Source: an uncultured Gemmatimonadota bacterium (GTDB taxonomy: Bacteria; Gemmatimonadota; Gemmatimonadetes; Gemmatimonadales; Gemmatimonadaceae). Taken from it: a stretch of DNA of 9,502 nt. Below are positions 1 to 6,441 of the stretch, one piece after another. Both the position numbers and the translations under genes were made by a program. Numbering within the stretch: position 1 is the stretch's first letter; the number at the start of each line of letters is the position of its first letter. A model generated the notes under the pieces. That model was given only the letters and a program-made list of their open reading frames with translations. It searched no databases and was not told where the DNA came from. The stretch lies in assembly GCA_946478895.1 (NCBI GenBank), contig CAMLDY010000097.1, forward strand, positions 1 to 9,502. Reading direction: 5' to 3'.

Positions 1-501
1 CCCGGAACCGGTTTCGGCGGGCGCGGCGGCGGCGATTATCTCATTCTCGGCGATCCGCGAGTAGGCGAAGCGTACCTGCACGAGTTCGTGCACTCAGTGC
101 TGAACCCGACCCTGCAGGGTCGCAACTCGATCTTCAATGAGGGCGTTGCAGCCTGGCTGGGTGGATCGGGCGATGTACCACCGCGCGATCTCTACACTGC
201 CTTGCAGACTTTCCAGCGTTCGCACGCCGACGACTCGATGCTCGATGTCCTGCAAGGCCGTGTCAGTGGCGGTGAGGACGCCGTCCTCGCGTCCTATGGA
301 ACGCGCGCGCTGATCGTCGACTCGATTTACCGAAATTCCGGGATCGCCGGACTCAAACGATTTGCGAAGGTCAGCGGCTCGCTCGCCGATCTGATCGCGA
401 CACTTCCCAGCTACATCGTCGGAATGGGCGCCGACCCGAATCAATGGTGGCGATCGGCGACCGCCGCAGCCGTCAAACGAACTACAACCGCAAGCGACTG
501 A
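1..501 (+). CDS. Zinc metallopeptidase-like protein, C-terminal part (5' end outside window)
   Basis: The frame is open from base 1 and ends with TGA at 499-501, so only the last 166 codons are present. The visible part starts with a Gly-rich stretch, then HEFVH (codons at 79-93), a HExxH zinc-binding motif. Sixteen residues after the second His comes NEGVAAWLGGS, whose Glu (139-141) fits the third zinc ligand of a gluzincin-type peptidase of the MA clan. The arrangement resembles Peptidase_MA-like proteins, which are often exported, but no signal peptide can be checked here. A GTG at 88 lies inside the HEFVH motif and cannot be the true start, because starting there would remove the catalytic His-Glu. 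The gene converges on the kinase gene with 27 bases between stops and no obvious terminator hairpin. The substrate is unknown, and the peptidase call rests on the motif and the downstream Glu. Confidence 0.72.
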   Translation, partial: PGTGFGGRGGGDYLILGDPRVGEAYLHEFVHSVLNPTLQGRNSIFNEGVAAWLGGSGDVPPRDLYTALQTFQRSHADDSMLDVLQGRVSGGEDAVLASYGTRALIVDSIYRNSGIAGLKRFAKVSGSLADLIATLPSYIVGMGADPNQWWRSATAAAVKRTTTASD

Positions 502-528
502 CGCCCAGCCGAGCGCAAACCGATGTGC

Positions 529-2637
529 CTACTGTGGCTGGCCGGACGACAGCACGATCACGAACCGCTTCCCTTCCGGCGACGCATCATACATGGTGTT
601 CGGGCCGATGTAATACGGAGCACTGAACAAGACGGAGGGCGCCCCGACTTTGGGCGGCTCCGCGCCTGACGCCGGGTCGATTCGCACCGCTACCAACCGG
701 CCATCGTTCCAGTAGTACAGCTCGCGTCCATCCGCGCGCCAGACGGGATGCGCGCCACCATTCGAAGACAGCGAGATACGCCGCCCGGGCCGCGGATAAG
801 AATCGAGATAGACCTCCGATCGACCAGACTCGTCCGAGGTGTACGCGACCCAGCGCTCGTCGGGCGAGATCCGCGCTGCCGTCTCATCCGCGGACGTCGC
901 CGCGTACGGCCATGGAGGCGCTCCGTCTGCCGGCTGTACGATGATGTCGCGCTTGTTGTCGCCGGCCTCTTCCGTGACGAGCAGCGCGCTGCCATCGCGC
1001 AGCCAGTCGCTCGCGAACTGGGTTCCTTCCCGCGTAGCGAGGAGCCTCGGATCGCCCGCGCCAAGCGGCCGCTCGAAAAGATCCTTCCCGGCTGCGGCGC
1101 TCTTCGAGTACGCAACAGTTCCGCCATCCGCGCTCCACTGCGGGTCGTTGCTGTCGTCGTCGTCGTCGGTGAGGCGACGCGTCGTGCCTGCATCCAGATC
1201 AGTGACCCAGAGATCGCTCGTATTTCTGCCACTGCCGAATGCGCCGTACGCCACCAGACGACCGTCCGGCGAAAAACGCGGCGTCCACGGACGATTCGCG
1301 ACGATCGTCCGCAGCGGACGACCTGAGCGATCGAGGACGGCGAGGGAGAGCTCTTCTCCATTTGTGGGCCGCCAGTGAGCGTCACGGTCAACCGGCTGCG
1401 CTCCAGCATCGGGCAGGATGGCGGGCACGCGCTCCACGAACGGCGACCGCGCCAGCGCCCACCCGCCCGCCAGACCGACGCCGAGCATGATGCCGATCGC
1501 GTACAAAGCAGCGCGCGCAGATATCATCCGCCCGCGTGACCTGGTCGGCTGGCGGGGCGGCGGTGCGGTCAGCGCCGTCGCGAACGCTCCAGCGCTCGGG
1601 AACCGCTCGTCCGGGTCCTTCGCCAGCGCTCGGCGGACGGCCTCGTCAACAACCGACGAGACGTCGGCGCGACGCGCGGCTAGCGGACCGCCAGAAGCAT
1701 GCATCACGTTTCGCCCGACCTGCTGGCGCGAGGCGGTGGCGAACGCCGATTCGCCGGCGAGCATCTCGTGCAGCACCGCGCCAAGCGCGTAGACGTCGGT
1801 GCGGGCGTCGATCGGACGGTCGCCCGCCGCTTGCTCGGGCGCCATGTACGACGGAGTGCCAAGCGTGATGCCTGTGCGGGTGAGTCGCGCGCCGCCCGCG
1901 TTCTCGAGCGCCAGCGCGATTCCGAAGTCGGCGATCAGCGCATGGCCACTCTGCAGCAGCACATTCTCTGGCTTCACATCGCGGTGCACGATGCCGTGAC
2001 GGTGCGCGTAGTCGAGCGCGTCCGCCATCTCGCGCACCAGTCGGAGGGCGTCGTCGACCGGCAGTCGGCGCTCGCGCGCGAGCCGCGAACGGAGCGTCTC
2101 GCCCTCGACGAACGGCATGACATACCACAGCAGTCCCGCCGCGCTGCCGGAATCGAACAACGGAAGAATGTTCGGGTGCTGAAGCGATGCCGTAACCCGG
2201 ATCTCCTCCAGAAACCGCTCTCCACCTATCGCCGCGGCGAGCTCCTCACGCAGCACCTTGATCGCCACTCTCCGGTGATGTCTGAGATCGAGCGCCAGGT
2301 GCACGGTCGCCATCCCGCCGCGTCCAATCTCGCGCTCCAGCTGATACCGACCGGCGAGTGCGGTCGCGAGTCGAGTCACTAGTGGTGGCGGCGCGCTGTA
2401 CGCGACCAGTTGCTCGGCGGCCGGCCGATCAAGGAAGTCGCCGGCGCGATCGTGCGCGGCGAGTAGTGATGCAACCTCGAGCCGCATCTCCTCGTCGTCG
2501 CCACACGCCTGCGCAACGAAGGCATCGCGCTGCGCCGGCTCACACGAGAGCGACGCGCGAAGGATCGCGTCGATGACACGCCATCTCTCTGGCGTCATCG
2601 GTGACGACGGACGATCCGCGCGCAGCGAGTCACTCAT
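529..2637 (-). CDS. Transmembrane serine/threonine protein kinase with C-terminal TolB-like beta-propeller
   Basis: This 702-residue protein has three parts. Residues 1-95 are a helical N-terminal region (MTPERWRVIDAIL, then CGDDEEMRLEVASLL) often seen before kinase domains in Gemmatimonadota and Acidobacteriota. Residues about 98-357 are a complete Hanks-type kinase: Gly loop GRGGMATVH, VAIK Lys127, alpha-C Glu145, HRDVKPEN with Asp220, DFG at 237-239, APE at 266-268, and a Thr-rich activation segment between DFG and APE. Residues about 376-396 form one membrane helix. The rest has six PD40/TolB-type repeats (FSPDGRLVAY, WSADGGTVAYS, ISPDERWVAYTS, WRADGRELYYW and others), probably a propeller outside the membrane. 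The frame opens upstream to 2679, but ATG at 2637 is preferred because it overlaps the sigma stop as ATGA. The gene is translationally coupled to that sigma factor, which is its likely substrate or partner (inference). Confidence 0.93.
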   Translation of the reverse strand: MSDSLRADRPSSPMTPERWRVIDAILRASLSCEPAQRDAFVAQACGDDEEMRLEVASLLAAHDRAGDFLDRPAAEQLVAYSAPPPLVTRLATALAGRYQLEREIGRGGMATVHLALDLRHHRRVAIKVLREELAAAIGGERFLEEIRVTASLQHPNILPLFDSGSAAGLLWYVMPFVEGETLRSRLARERRLPVDDALRLVREMADALDYAHRHGIVHRDVKPENVLLQSGHALIADFGIALALENAGGARLTRTGITLGTPSYMAPEQAAGDRPIDARTDVYALGAVLHEMLAGESAFATASRQQVGRNVMHASGGPLAARRADVSSVVDEAVRRALAKDPDERFPSAGAFATALTAPPPRQPTRSRGRMISARAALYAIGIMLGVGLAGGWALARSPFVERVPAILPDAGAQPVDRDAHWRPTNGEELSLAVLDRSGRPLRTIVANRPWTPRFSPDGRLVAYGAFGSGRNTSDLWVTDLDAGTTRRLTDDDDDSNDPQWSADGGTVAYSKSAAAGKDLFERPLGAGDPRLLATREGTQFASDWLRDGSALLVTEEAGDNKRDIIVQPADGAPPWPYAATSADETAARISPDERWVAYTSDESGRSEVYLDSYPRPGRRISLSSNGGAHPVWRADGRELYYWNDGRLVAVRIDPASGAEPPKVGAPSVLFSAPYYIGPNTMYDASPEGKRFVIVLSSGQPQ
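2634..2637 (-). promoter_or_regulatory. ATGA start/stop overlap coupling sigma factor and kinase
   Basis: Read on the minus strand, the kinase ATG (2637-2635) shares bases with the sigma TGA (2636-2634). This four-base overlap is the classic arrangement for translational coupling. It decides the kinase start over the in-frame ATG at 2679, which would extend 46 bases into sigma. Confidence 0.8.
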
Positions 2638-3299
2638 CGATCGAGCTCGCGCCGCAGCCACATCCGCGCGATCGCCCATTCGCGACCGACAGTCGCCGTC
2701 GAAACGCCGAGCGCAGCCGCTGTTTCGGGGATGCTGAGTCCAGCGAAGTAGCGAAGCTCCACCAGCCGCGCCTTCTGCGGATCGAGCACGGCGAGGCGGG
2801 CAAGCGCTTCGTCGAGCACGATGATGTCGAGCGGGTCGATCGGCGCGGTGCGCGACGAAGGCGCGCGGGACTCCACCCCAAAGAAATCGCCGTCGCCGAG
2901 TGAGACCTGGAGGGCGGGGCCGCCGCGCTTGAGGGCGTGGCGCGCGCGGGCATGGTCGAGCAGCACGCGTCGCATCATTTGCGCGGCAATGGCGAAGAAC
3001 TGGGACCGACTCTCCCAGCGCGCATCATGCTGATCGCCGAGGCGCAGCCACGCTTCGTGTACGAGCGCGGTGGGCTGGAGGGTGTGTCCCTCGCCTTCGC
3101 GCCGCAATGCGAGCTGTGCCTGACGATGAAGCTCGGCGTAGACGAGCCGGACCAGTGACTCGCTCGCCTGAGCCTCGCCCGCGCCCCACGCTCGCAGCAG
3201 CCTCGTGACCGCGTGCCCGGTTTGCGGCTCAGGGTCGCCGGCGCCCGCGATTCTCGCAGACAATGGCGGTGGGGCACCATCGGTTGGCGTGGTCGGCAT
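2634..3299 (-). CDS. ECF-type RNA polymerase sigma factor (PF07638/TIGR02999 type)
   Basis: This 221-residue sigma factor carries the signature HTLQPTALVHEAWLRL (about residues 72-87) and QFFAIAAQMMRRVLLDHAR (100-118) in region 2. Region 4 is DPQKARLVELRYFAGLSIPETAAALGVSTATVG with a helix-turn-helix (about 173-206). It would direct RNA polymerase to its own regulon. The usual acidic DAED segment of region 2.2 is replaced by Gln-Pro-Thr-Ala (Thr77), as is typical of this family. ATG 3299 is chosen; GTG 3305, two codons upstream, is an equally open alternative, and neither has a clear Shine-Dalgarno sequence. The stop overlaps the kinase start by four bases (ATGA). No anti-sigma gene is visible nearby, which supports control through the kinase. 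The N-terminal 30 residues are Pro/Gly-rich and probably disordered. Confidence 0.93.
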   Translation of the reverse strand: MPTTPTDGAPPPLSARIAGAGDPEPQTGHAVTRLLRAWGAGEAQASESLVRLVYAELHRQAQLALRREGEGHTLQPTALVHEAWLRLGDQHDARWESRSQFFAIAAQMMRRVLLDHARARHALKRGGPALQVSLGDGDFFGVESRAPSSRTAPIDPLDIIVLDEALARLAVLDPQKARLVELRYFAGLSIPETAAALGVSTATVGREWAIARMWLRRELDR

Positions 3300-3342
3300 A
3301 CTCACATTGGGCGCCGGTTTCGGTGGTCTCCCTGATTGGACA

Positions 3343-3377
3343 GCGGAACCCGGTGATTGGATTGAGCCGGGTTCTGC
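3343..3377. repeat. Inverted repeat in divergent promoter region (possible operator or ECF promoter)
   Basis: The arms GAACCCGG (3346-3353) and CCGGGTTC (3367-3374) are perfect 8-base inverted copies separated by 13 bases. Two more pairs match outside a single G/T position, giving 11-base arms with 10 Watson-Crick matches. The dyad lies between the sigma gene (minus) and the lipoprotein gene (plus). Each arm contains GGAACC- or GAACCC-like sequence resembling the GGAAC -35 element used by many ECF sigmas. This could mean autoregulation, but no matching -10 could be assigned with confidence. No U-tract follows, so it is not a good intrinsic terminator. Confidence 0.5.
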
Positions 3378-3429
3378 GCGCTATGGGATGAGGCGCACTG
3401 CGCGCCGTTCCCAGTCACGGAGACTACCC

Positions 3430-3861
3430 ATGATTACGCTCTGCAGACGCGATTTCGTTTCAATCGCCGCCACCATGACCACGATTCTCGCGCTCGGCGG
3501 CTGCGCCAGCGCTTCCTCGCACCCGGTTCAGAACCGCCCGGTTTCGACACTCGCTGATCTGCTATCCATCCGTTTCGACAATCCATCCCGTGAAACAGTC
3601 GACGTGTATCTGATCGGCGCGAAGCGCGAGTGGAGGCTCGGCCGGGTGGCGCCGGGAGCGATCGCGAGCTTGCGGCTACCTGACGAAGCGTTCGCTGAAG
3701 GGTCGATGATGGTCCGCCTCGCCGTGTTGGCCGGCGAGCGGGCGACGTTCGAGGCAGCTCGCGATCCGCGCGCTGTTCTGACCGTCGCACAGCCGGCATC
3801 CACAATTTTGTCGCAGCGATGGACGTTTTCGCAGGGCAATCTCACGTCGCTGCGGTACTAG
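3430..3861 (+). CDS. Small predicted lipoprotein of unknown function
   Basis: This 143-residue protein starts at ATG 3430, seven bases after GGAG (3419-3422). It begins with a positively charged n-region (MITLCRRDF) and a hydrophobic stretch, then LGGC with Cys at residue 24 or so, a reasonable lipobox for lipid attachment. The mature part reads like a small beta-rich domain: SIRFDNPSRETVDVYLIG, then WRLGRVAPGAIASLRLP. This pattern (polar opening strand, VxVYL, RLGxV, xLP) resembles small secreted proteins I recall from Gemmatimonadota genomes with no assigned function, so the family link is from memory. The frame is open upstream to 3205, but that part is antisense to sigma and lacks a signal sequence. 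The gene is divergent from the sigma/kinase operon and could be one of its targets (inference). Confidence 0.78.
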   Translation: MITLCRRDFVSIAATMTTILALGGCASASSHPVQNRPVSTLADLLSIRFDNPSRETVDVYLIGAKREWRLGRVAPGAIASLRLPDEAFAEGSMMVRLAVLAGERATFEAARDPRAVLTVAQPASTILSQRWTFSQGNLTSLRY

Positions 3862-3899
3862 GCGGGTGACAATCGACGGCCGAGCAGATCACGTTCATT

Positions 3900-5084
3900 T
3901 CACTCGACCTTCACCTCGGCAAAATGCGCCTCGGCGGTCGTGAAGGGTGCGCCGGAGCTGCCGCGGCCGAAGACCTGATCGAAGAATGACCGGACGAGCT
4001 CGCTCGTAATCGTCAACGCACGCTCGGGGTCAATCGAGCCGAACTTCATCCAGCGCGCTTCGCGGGAGACAGCGCGGTCGGATGCAAGCGCCGGATCGGT
4101 GAAGTTGAGGTGTCGGGCGCCGATGATTTTCACCCGGTGCGCCGACACCGATTGACTGGAGGTGTTGGTCCATTCGCCGGTGCGGCGGTTCTCGCTGCGC
4201 TCGAGTCCCTGATGAAAGAGCTCGACGCGCTTTGCGGGCCAGTCCGAGGGCGACTCGTCGGTGGTCGGCATGTCGGAGTTGATGAAAAGGATTGGTTGAT
4301 GCGGACGAACATCGCGCGCATCGCCCATCACGTCGCCATCGATATTGATCGCTGCGCGGACGGCTGTATCACGCGCGGCGAGAACGACCGACATCGCTCC
4401 ACCGATGGAGTGGCCGAACGCGCCGATGCGGGCGAGGTCGATCCGATCGCGGAGAAAACCGTTGCGATCGAGGTCGCGGATTGCGCGCAGCACGAAGACA
4501 GCGTCGTCGACGATGTAGGATTGGTCGGTTCCGATGCTCGCACCGTTGCCGAGGGATCGGCCGACGACTCGACCGTCGGGGAACACGACCGGATCCGAAA
4601 ACCCGACCGGCGAGTATCCGACGACGATGTAGCCGTGACTCGCAAGGTCCTCGACAAGCACACTGTAGTCGGTCGCCAGCCAGGTCAGGCCGGGTGTAAA
4701 GAGGAGAACCGGCAGACGTGATGATCCCTCAAGCAACGGCGCGTTGGTGTGTGCGTGCACGTCGAAGGTTTGCATCGCACTCGCGATTTCGGGACCGAGC
4801 TTTTTCTTCAACGTTTCGAGGCGGCGGCTCTCCCAGGCGGGCGGAAGCGGTGCCTCAGCTTCGGCGTCTTTGACTCCGACGGCAGGATACCAGACCCAGG
4901 CCCTGATCTCGCGCCAACGGGTTGTATCGATCGGGTCGCGTCGAGTGCTGTCTGTCCAGACAACGCTCCGTCTGCCCACGGAGTAGGGGCCGGTCGGTCC
5001 AGGATGATCGACCTGCGCGTTCAAAGCGGAGGTCAGGGCGATTGCAGCCGCGGTCGCGGCAGTGATTGCGAGGCTGTTACTCAT
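3900..5084 (-). CDS. Exported alpha/beta hydrolase, PAF-acetylhydrolase/dienelactone-hydrolase-like
   Basis: This 394-residue protein starts at ATG 5084 with a signal peptide (MSNSLAITAATAAAIALTS, likely cleavage after LNA). The mature N-terminus TGPYSVGRRSVVW and REIRAWVWYPA match the opening strands of the platelet-activating-factor acetylhydrolase-like family. FTPGLTW is the oxyanion-hole region. GHSIGGA gives nucleophile Ser226, INIDGD gives the acid (Asp249 likely), and GARHLNFTD gives His325, so the triad looks complete. It probably hydrolyses an ester or short acyl group in the periplasm or outside the cell; the substrate is unknown. The frame is open to a TTG at 5174, but this adds an unconvincing 30 residues before the signal peptide. 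Only a weak GGA precedes ATG 5084. It converges on the lipoprotein gene with 38 bases between and no terminator visible. Confidence 0.88.
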   Translation of the reverse strand: MSNSLAITAATAAAIALTSALNAQVDHPGPTGPYSVGRRSVVWTDSTRRDPIDTTRWREIRAWVWYPAVGVKDAEAEAPLPPAWESRRLETLKKKLGPEIASAMQTFDVHAHTNAPLLEGSSRLPVLLFTPGLTWLATDYSVLVEDLASHGYIVVGYSPVGFSDPVVFPDGRVVGRSLGNGASIGTDQSYIVDDAVFVLRAIRDLDRNGFLRDRIDLARIGAFGHSIGGAMSVVLAARDTAVRAAINIDGDVMGDARDVRPHQPILFINSDMPTTDESPSDWPAKRVELFHQGLERSENRRTGEWTNTSSQSVSAHRVKIIGARHLNFTDPALASDRAVSREARWMKFGSIDPERALTITSELVRSFFDQVFGRGSSGAPFTTAEAHFAEVKVE

Positions 5085-5164
5085 TCGATCCGATTCGGGA
5101 CGGTGCTGGCGAACAGGCGACAAGCTTATGACAACCGGCTCGGGCAAAGCGTTGACCGGGACGA

Positions 5165-5181
5165 TGTTAATCAAATCAACA
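5165..5181. promoter_or_regulatory. 17-base imperfect palindrome, operator-like
   Basis: TGTTAAT (5165-5171) and ATCAACA (5175-5181) are inverted copies with one mismatch around a 3-base centre. It is AT-rich against its surroundings and sits in the 173-base divergent gap between the hydrolase and the small exported protein. Size and symmetry suit a dimeric helix-turn-helix regulator, but no regulator gene is adjacent. Confidence 0.4.
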
Positions 5182-5184
5182 TGA

Positions 5185-5206
5185 ACTTGTCATCAAAAGG
5201 ACAAGT
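5185..5206. promoter_or_regulatory. Perfect inverted repeat overlapping a TTGTCA -35-like element
   Basis: ACTTGTC (5185-5191) and GACAAGT (5200-5206) are perfect inverted 7-base arms around an 8-base spacer. TTGTCA (5187-5192) within it matches five of six bases of the sigma-70 -35 consensus, but the -10 position 17 bases on (TATCGC, 5210-5215) is poor. The element could be an operator or, if transcribed, a hairpin. ATCAAA (5192-5197) can alternatively pair with TTTGAT (5221-5226). Confidence 0.42.
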
Positions 5207-5257
5207 AGCTATCGCCCGTCTTTGATAACGTGCGCCATCAACTTCCCGGAGCCGTTC

Positions 5258-5650
5258 ATGTATCTCCGCAATGGGTTTTTTGGCGTGGCGCTTTTGTCAG
5301 CAGGAATCTTTTCGCAGGTATCGTTTCCGCGGGAAGGAAGCGGTCAGTCCGGTTGTCCCACGCGGAGAGACGTCCCGGACAGTGTGATCGTTGATACGTT
5401 GCCCCAATTCGAACGAATTCGCGGAGATTCGCGCGATAAGCCTGGCCACGTTCGAGCAGCAACCGATGCTCTTGTAGGACGCTCCAGCTTTCCGCCCCCT
5501 CTCCTCGTGACGGCATATCGGCGGGAGGGTTCATCCGTTCTCGTGGATCTAAAGGCCGACTCCCTGCCCCGGATTCGGTTTTATAATGCGGGTGGATTGG
5601 TTCGCATTCGTGCCGACGGCTGCAGGATCATAGTGAAAAGGCACAACTGA
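5258..5650 (+). CDS. Small exported protein of unknown function
   Basis: This 130-residue protein starts at ATG 5258, six bases after GGAG (5248-5251). A TTG start at 5222 is also open but lacks such a site. The N-terminus MYLRNGFFGVALLSAGIF is a signal-peptide-like segment, a charged start followed by a hydrophobic run; the cleavage point is not clear. The mature part has two cysteines, Cys33 and Cys122, near its ends, which could form a disulfide outside the cytoplasm. The C-terminal half alternates polar and hydrophobic residues (SSVLVDLKAD, IRFYNAGGLVRIRADG), suggesting a small beta domain. I do not recognise the family. The next gene begins 23 bases downstream on the same strand, so the two are probably cotranscribed. 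Confidence 0.68.
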   Translation: MYLRNGFFGVALLSAGIFSQVSFPREGSGQSGCPTRRDVPDSVIVDTLPQFERIRGDSRDKPGHVRAATDALVGRSSFPPPLLVTAYRREGSSVLVDLKADSLPRIRFYNAGGLVRIRADGCRIIVKRHN

Positions 5651-5673
5651 CCTACACGCGAGGCAGACCAACG

Positions 5674-6408
5674 ATGATTCGCGTCGCAAAGAACGTAGAC
5701 GCCGCATCCTGGATTTCGAGTCGACTGCATCCATTCGCAAAGGACGTCGGCTCGATCATACCGGAAGGGTTTGCCGCTTATGCACGGGTATTCCATCCAC
5801 CGGGCCGTCTAACACCGCAAGGCAGCCAGACACCGGTTCGCTGGCGAGATATTGCCGCCGCGAACAACCGCACGGTCGCGGCGGAAATGCAACACCTGGA
5901 TAACTCTTGTCAGCCATCCGCATTCTCGGCTTCGGGCGAGCGGCTGTGGAACCAGCAGACCCCGACCGGGATGATGCCCCAGGAAATTGTAGCGCGGCTC
6001 GCTCCAATCCTGTCGGCACATACACGCACTCCGGAGCTGTGCTGGTTTGCGGTTTGGGAGGGTTTTGGCATTCTCGCCCATCGAGTCCGGGAAGCGCCGA
6101 GCTTTTCCGTCCCGGAGCGCAATCTGTACCTTCTCTACGGTGCCCTCGACGATGTCCTGGATACTATTTCGCGCACCGATTGGGATTACCGGCCCCCGAC
6201 GCTTTGGTGGCCAGATGATAGAGCGTGGTGCGTCGTCACCGAAATCGACTTCACCTGGTCATATGTTGGTGGCTCAAAGGCGTGCATCGAGCAGGTACTG
6301 CTCGACAAAGAGATCGAGGCCGTCCCGACAAATGCGGAGGAAGGCAATCTCATGCAACCGAAAGAGCAGGTACAGGAAATGTGGTCCCGCTCGCGTCGCA
6401 CTACCTGA
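5674..6408 (+). CDS. Conserved protein of unknown function with WWPDDRAWCVVTEIDF motif
   Basis: This 244-residue protein starts at ATG 5674, ten bases after GAGG (5660-5663). It has no signal peptide or membrane helix and is probably cytosolic. Distinct blocks are FAAYARVFHPPG (34-44), VRWRDIAAANNRTVAAEMQ (55-73), HTRTPELCWFAVWEGFG (116-132), YLLYGALDDV (152-161) and PTLWWPDDRAWCVVTEID (175-192), followed by SYVGGSKACIEQVLL. I recall this block order from uncharacterised proteins of similar length, mainly in actinobacteria; no function is established to my knowledge and this is memory, not a search. Codons here look less biased to G/C in third position than in nagB or the monooxygenase, which hints at transfer. 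The tail after residue 220 is Gln/Arg-rich and may vary. It ends 33 bases before the convergent nagB stop. Confidence 0.75.
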   Translation: MIRVAKNVDAASWISSRLHPFAKDVGSIIPEGFAAYARVFHPPGRLTPQGSQTPVRWRDIAAANNRTVAAEMQHLDNSCQPSAFSASGERLWNQQTPTGMMPQEIVARLAPILSAHTRTPELCWFAVWEGFGILAHRVREAPSFSVPERNLYLLYGALDDVLDTISRTDWDYRPPTLWWPDDRAWCVVTEIDFTWSYVGGSKACIEQVLLDKEIEAVPTNAEEGNLMQPKEQVQEMWSRSRRTT

Positions 6409-6441
6409 CGAAGTGGCGGCGCCGCCTGTGCCGACACCCAG

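Noticed and set aside
1699..2382. 227-codon plus-strand open frame opposite the kinase domain
   Set aside because: It lies opposite intact Hanks kinase motifs, and its own translation shows no recognisable domain.
2638..2679. 14-residue N-terminal extension of the kinase
   Set aside because: The ATGA overlap at 2634-2637 is the more natural start, and the extension only reads sigma's C-terminal codons in another frame.
3205..3429. N-terminal extension of the lipoprotein into the sigma gene
   Set aside because: ATG 3430 has a good ribosome site and begins a signal peptide with lipobox; the extension is antisense to sigma.
4110..4721. 203-codon plus-strand open frame opposite the hydrolase
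   Set aside because: It is antisense to the catalytic core of the hydrolase, Asp/Arg-rich with no motifs.
5085..5174. 30-residue extension of the hydrolase from a TTG
   Set aside because: It precedes a normal signal peptide and would bury it; a rare start codon with no ribosome site.
6415..6426. 12-base perfect palindrome GGCGGCGCCGCC between convergent genes
   Set aside because: It has no loop and no U-tract, so it is not a terminator; such GC palindromes are common by chance at this composition.
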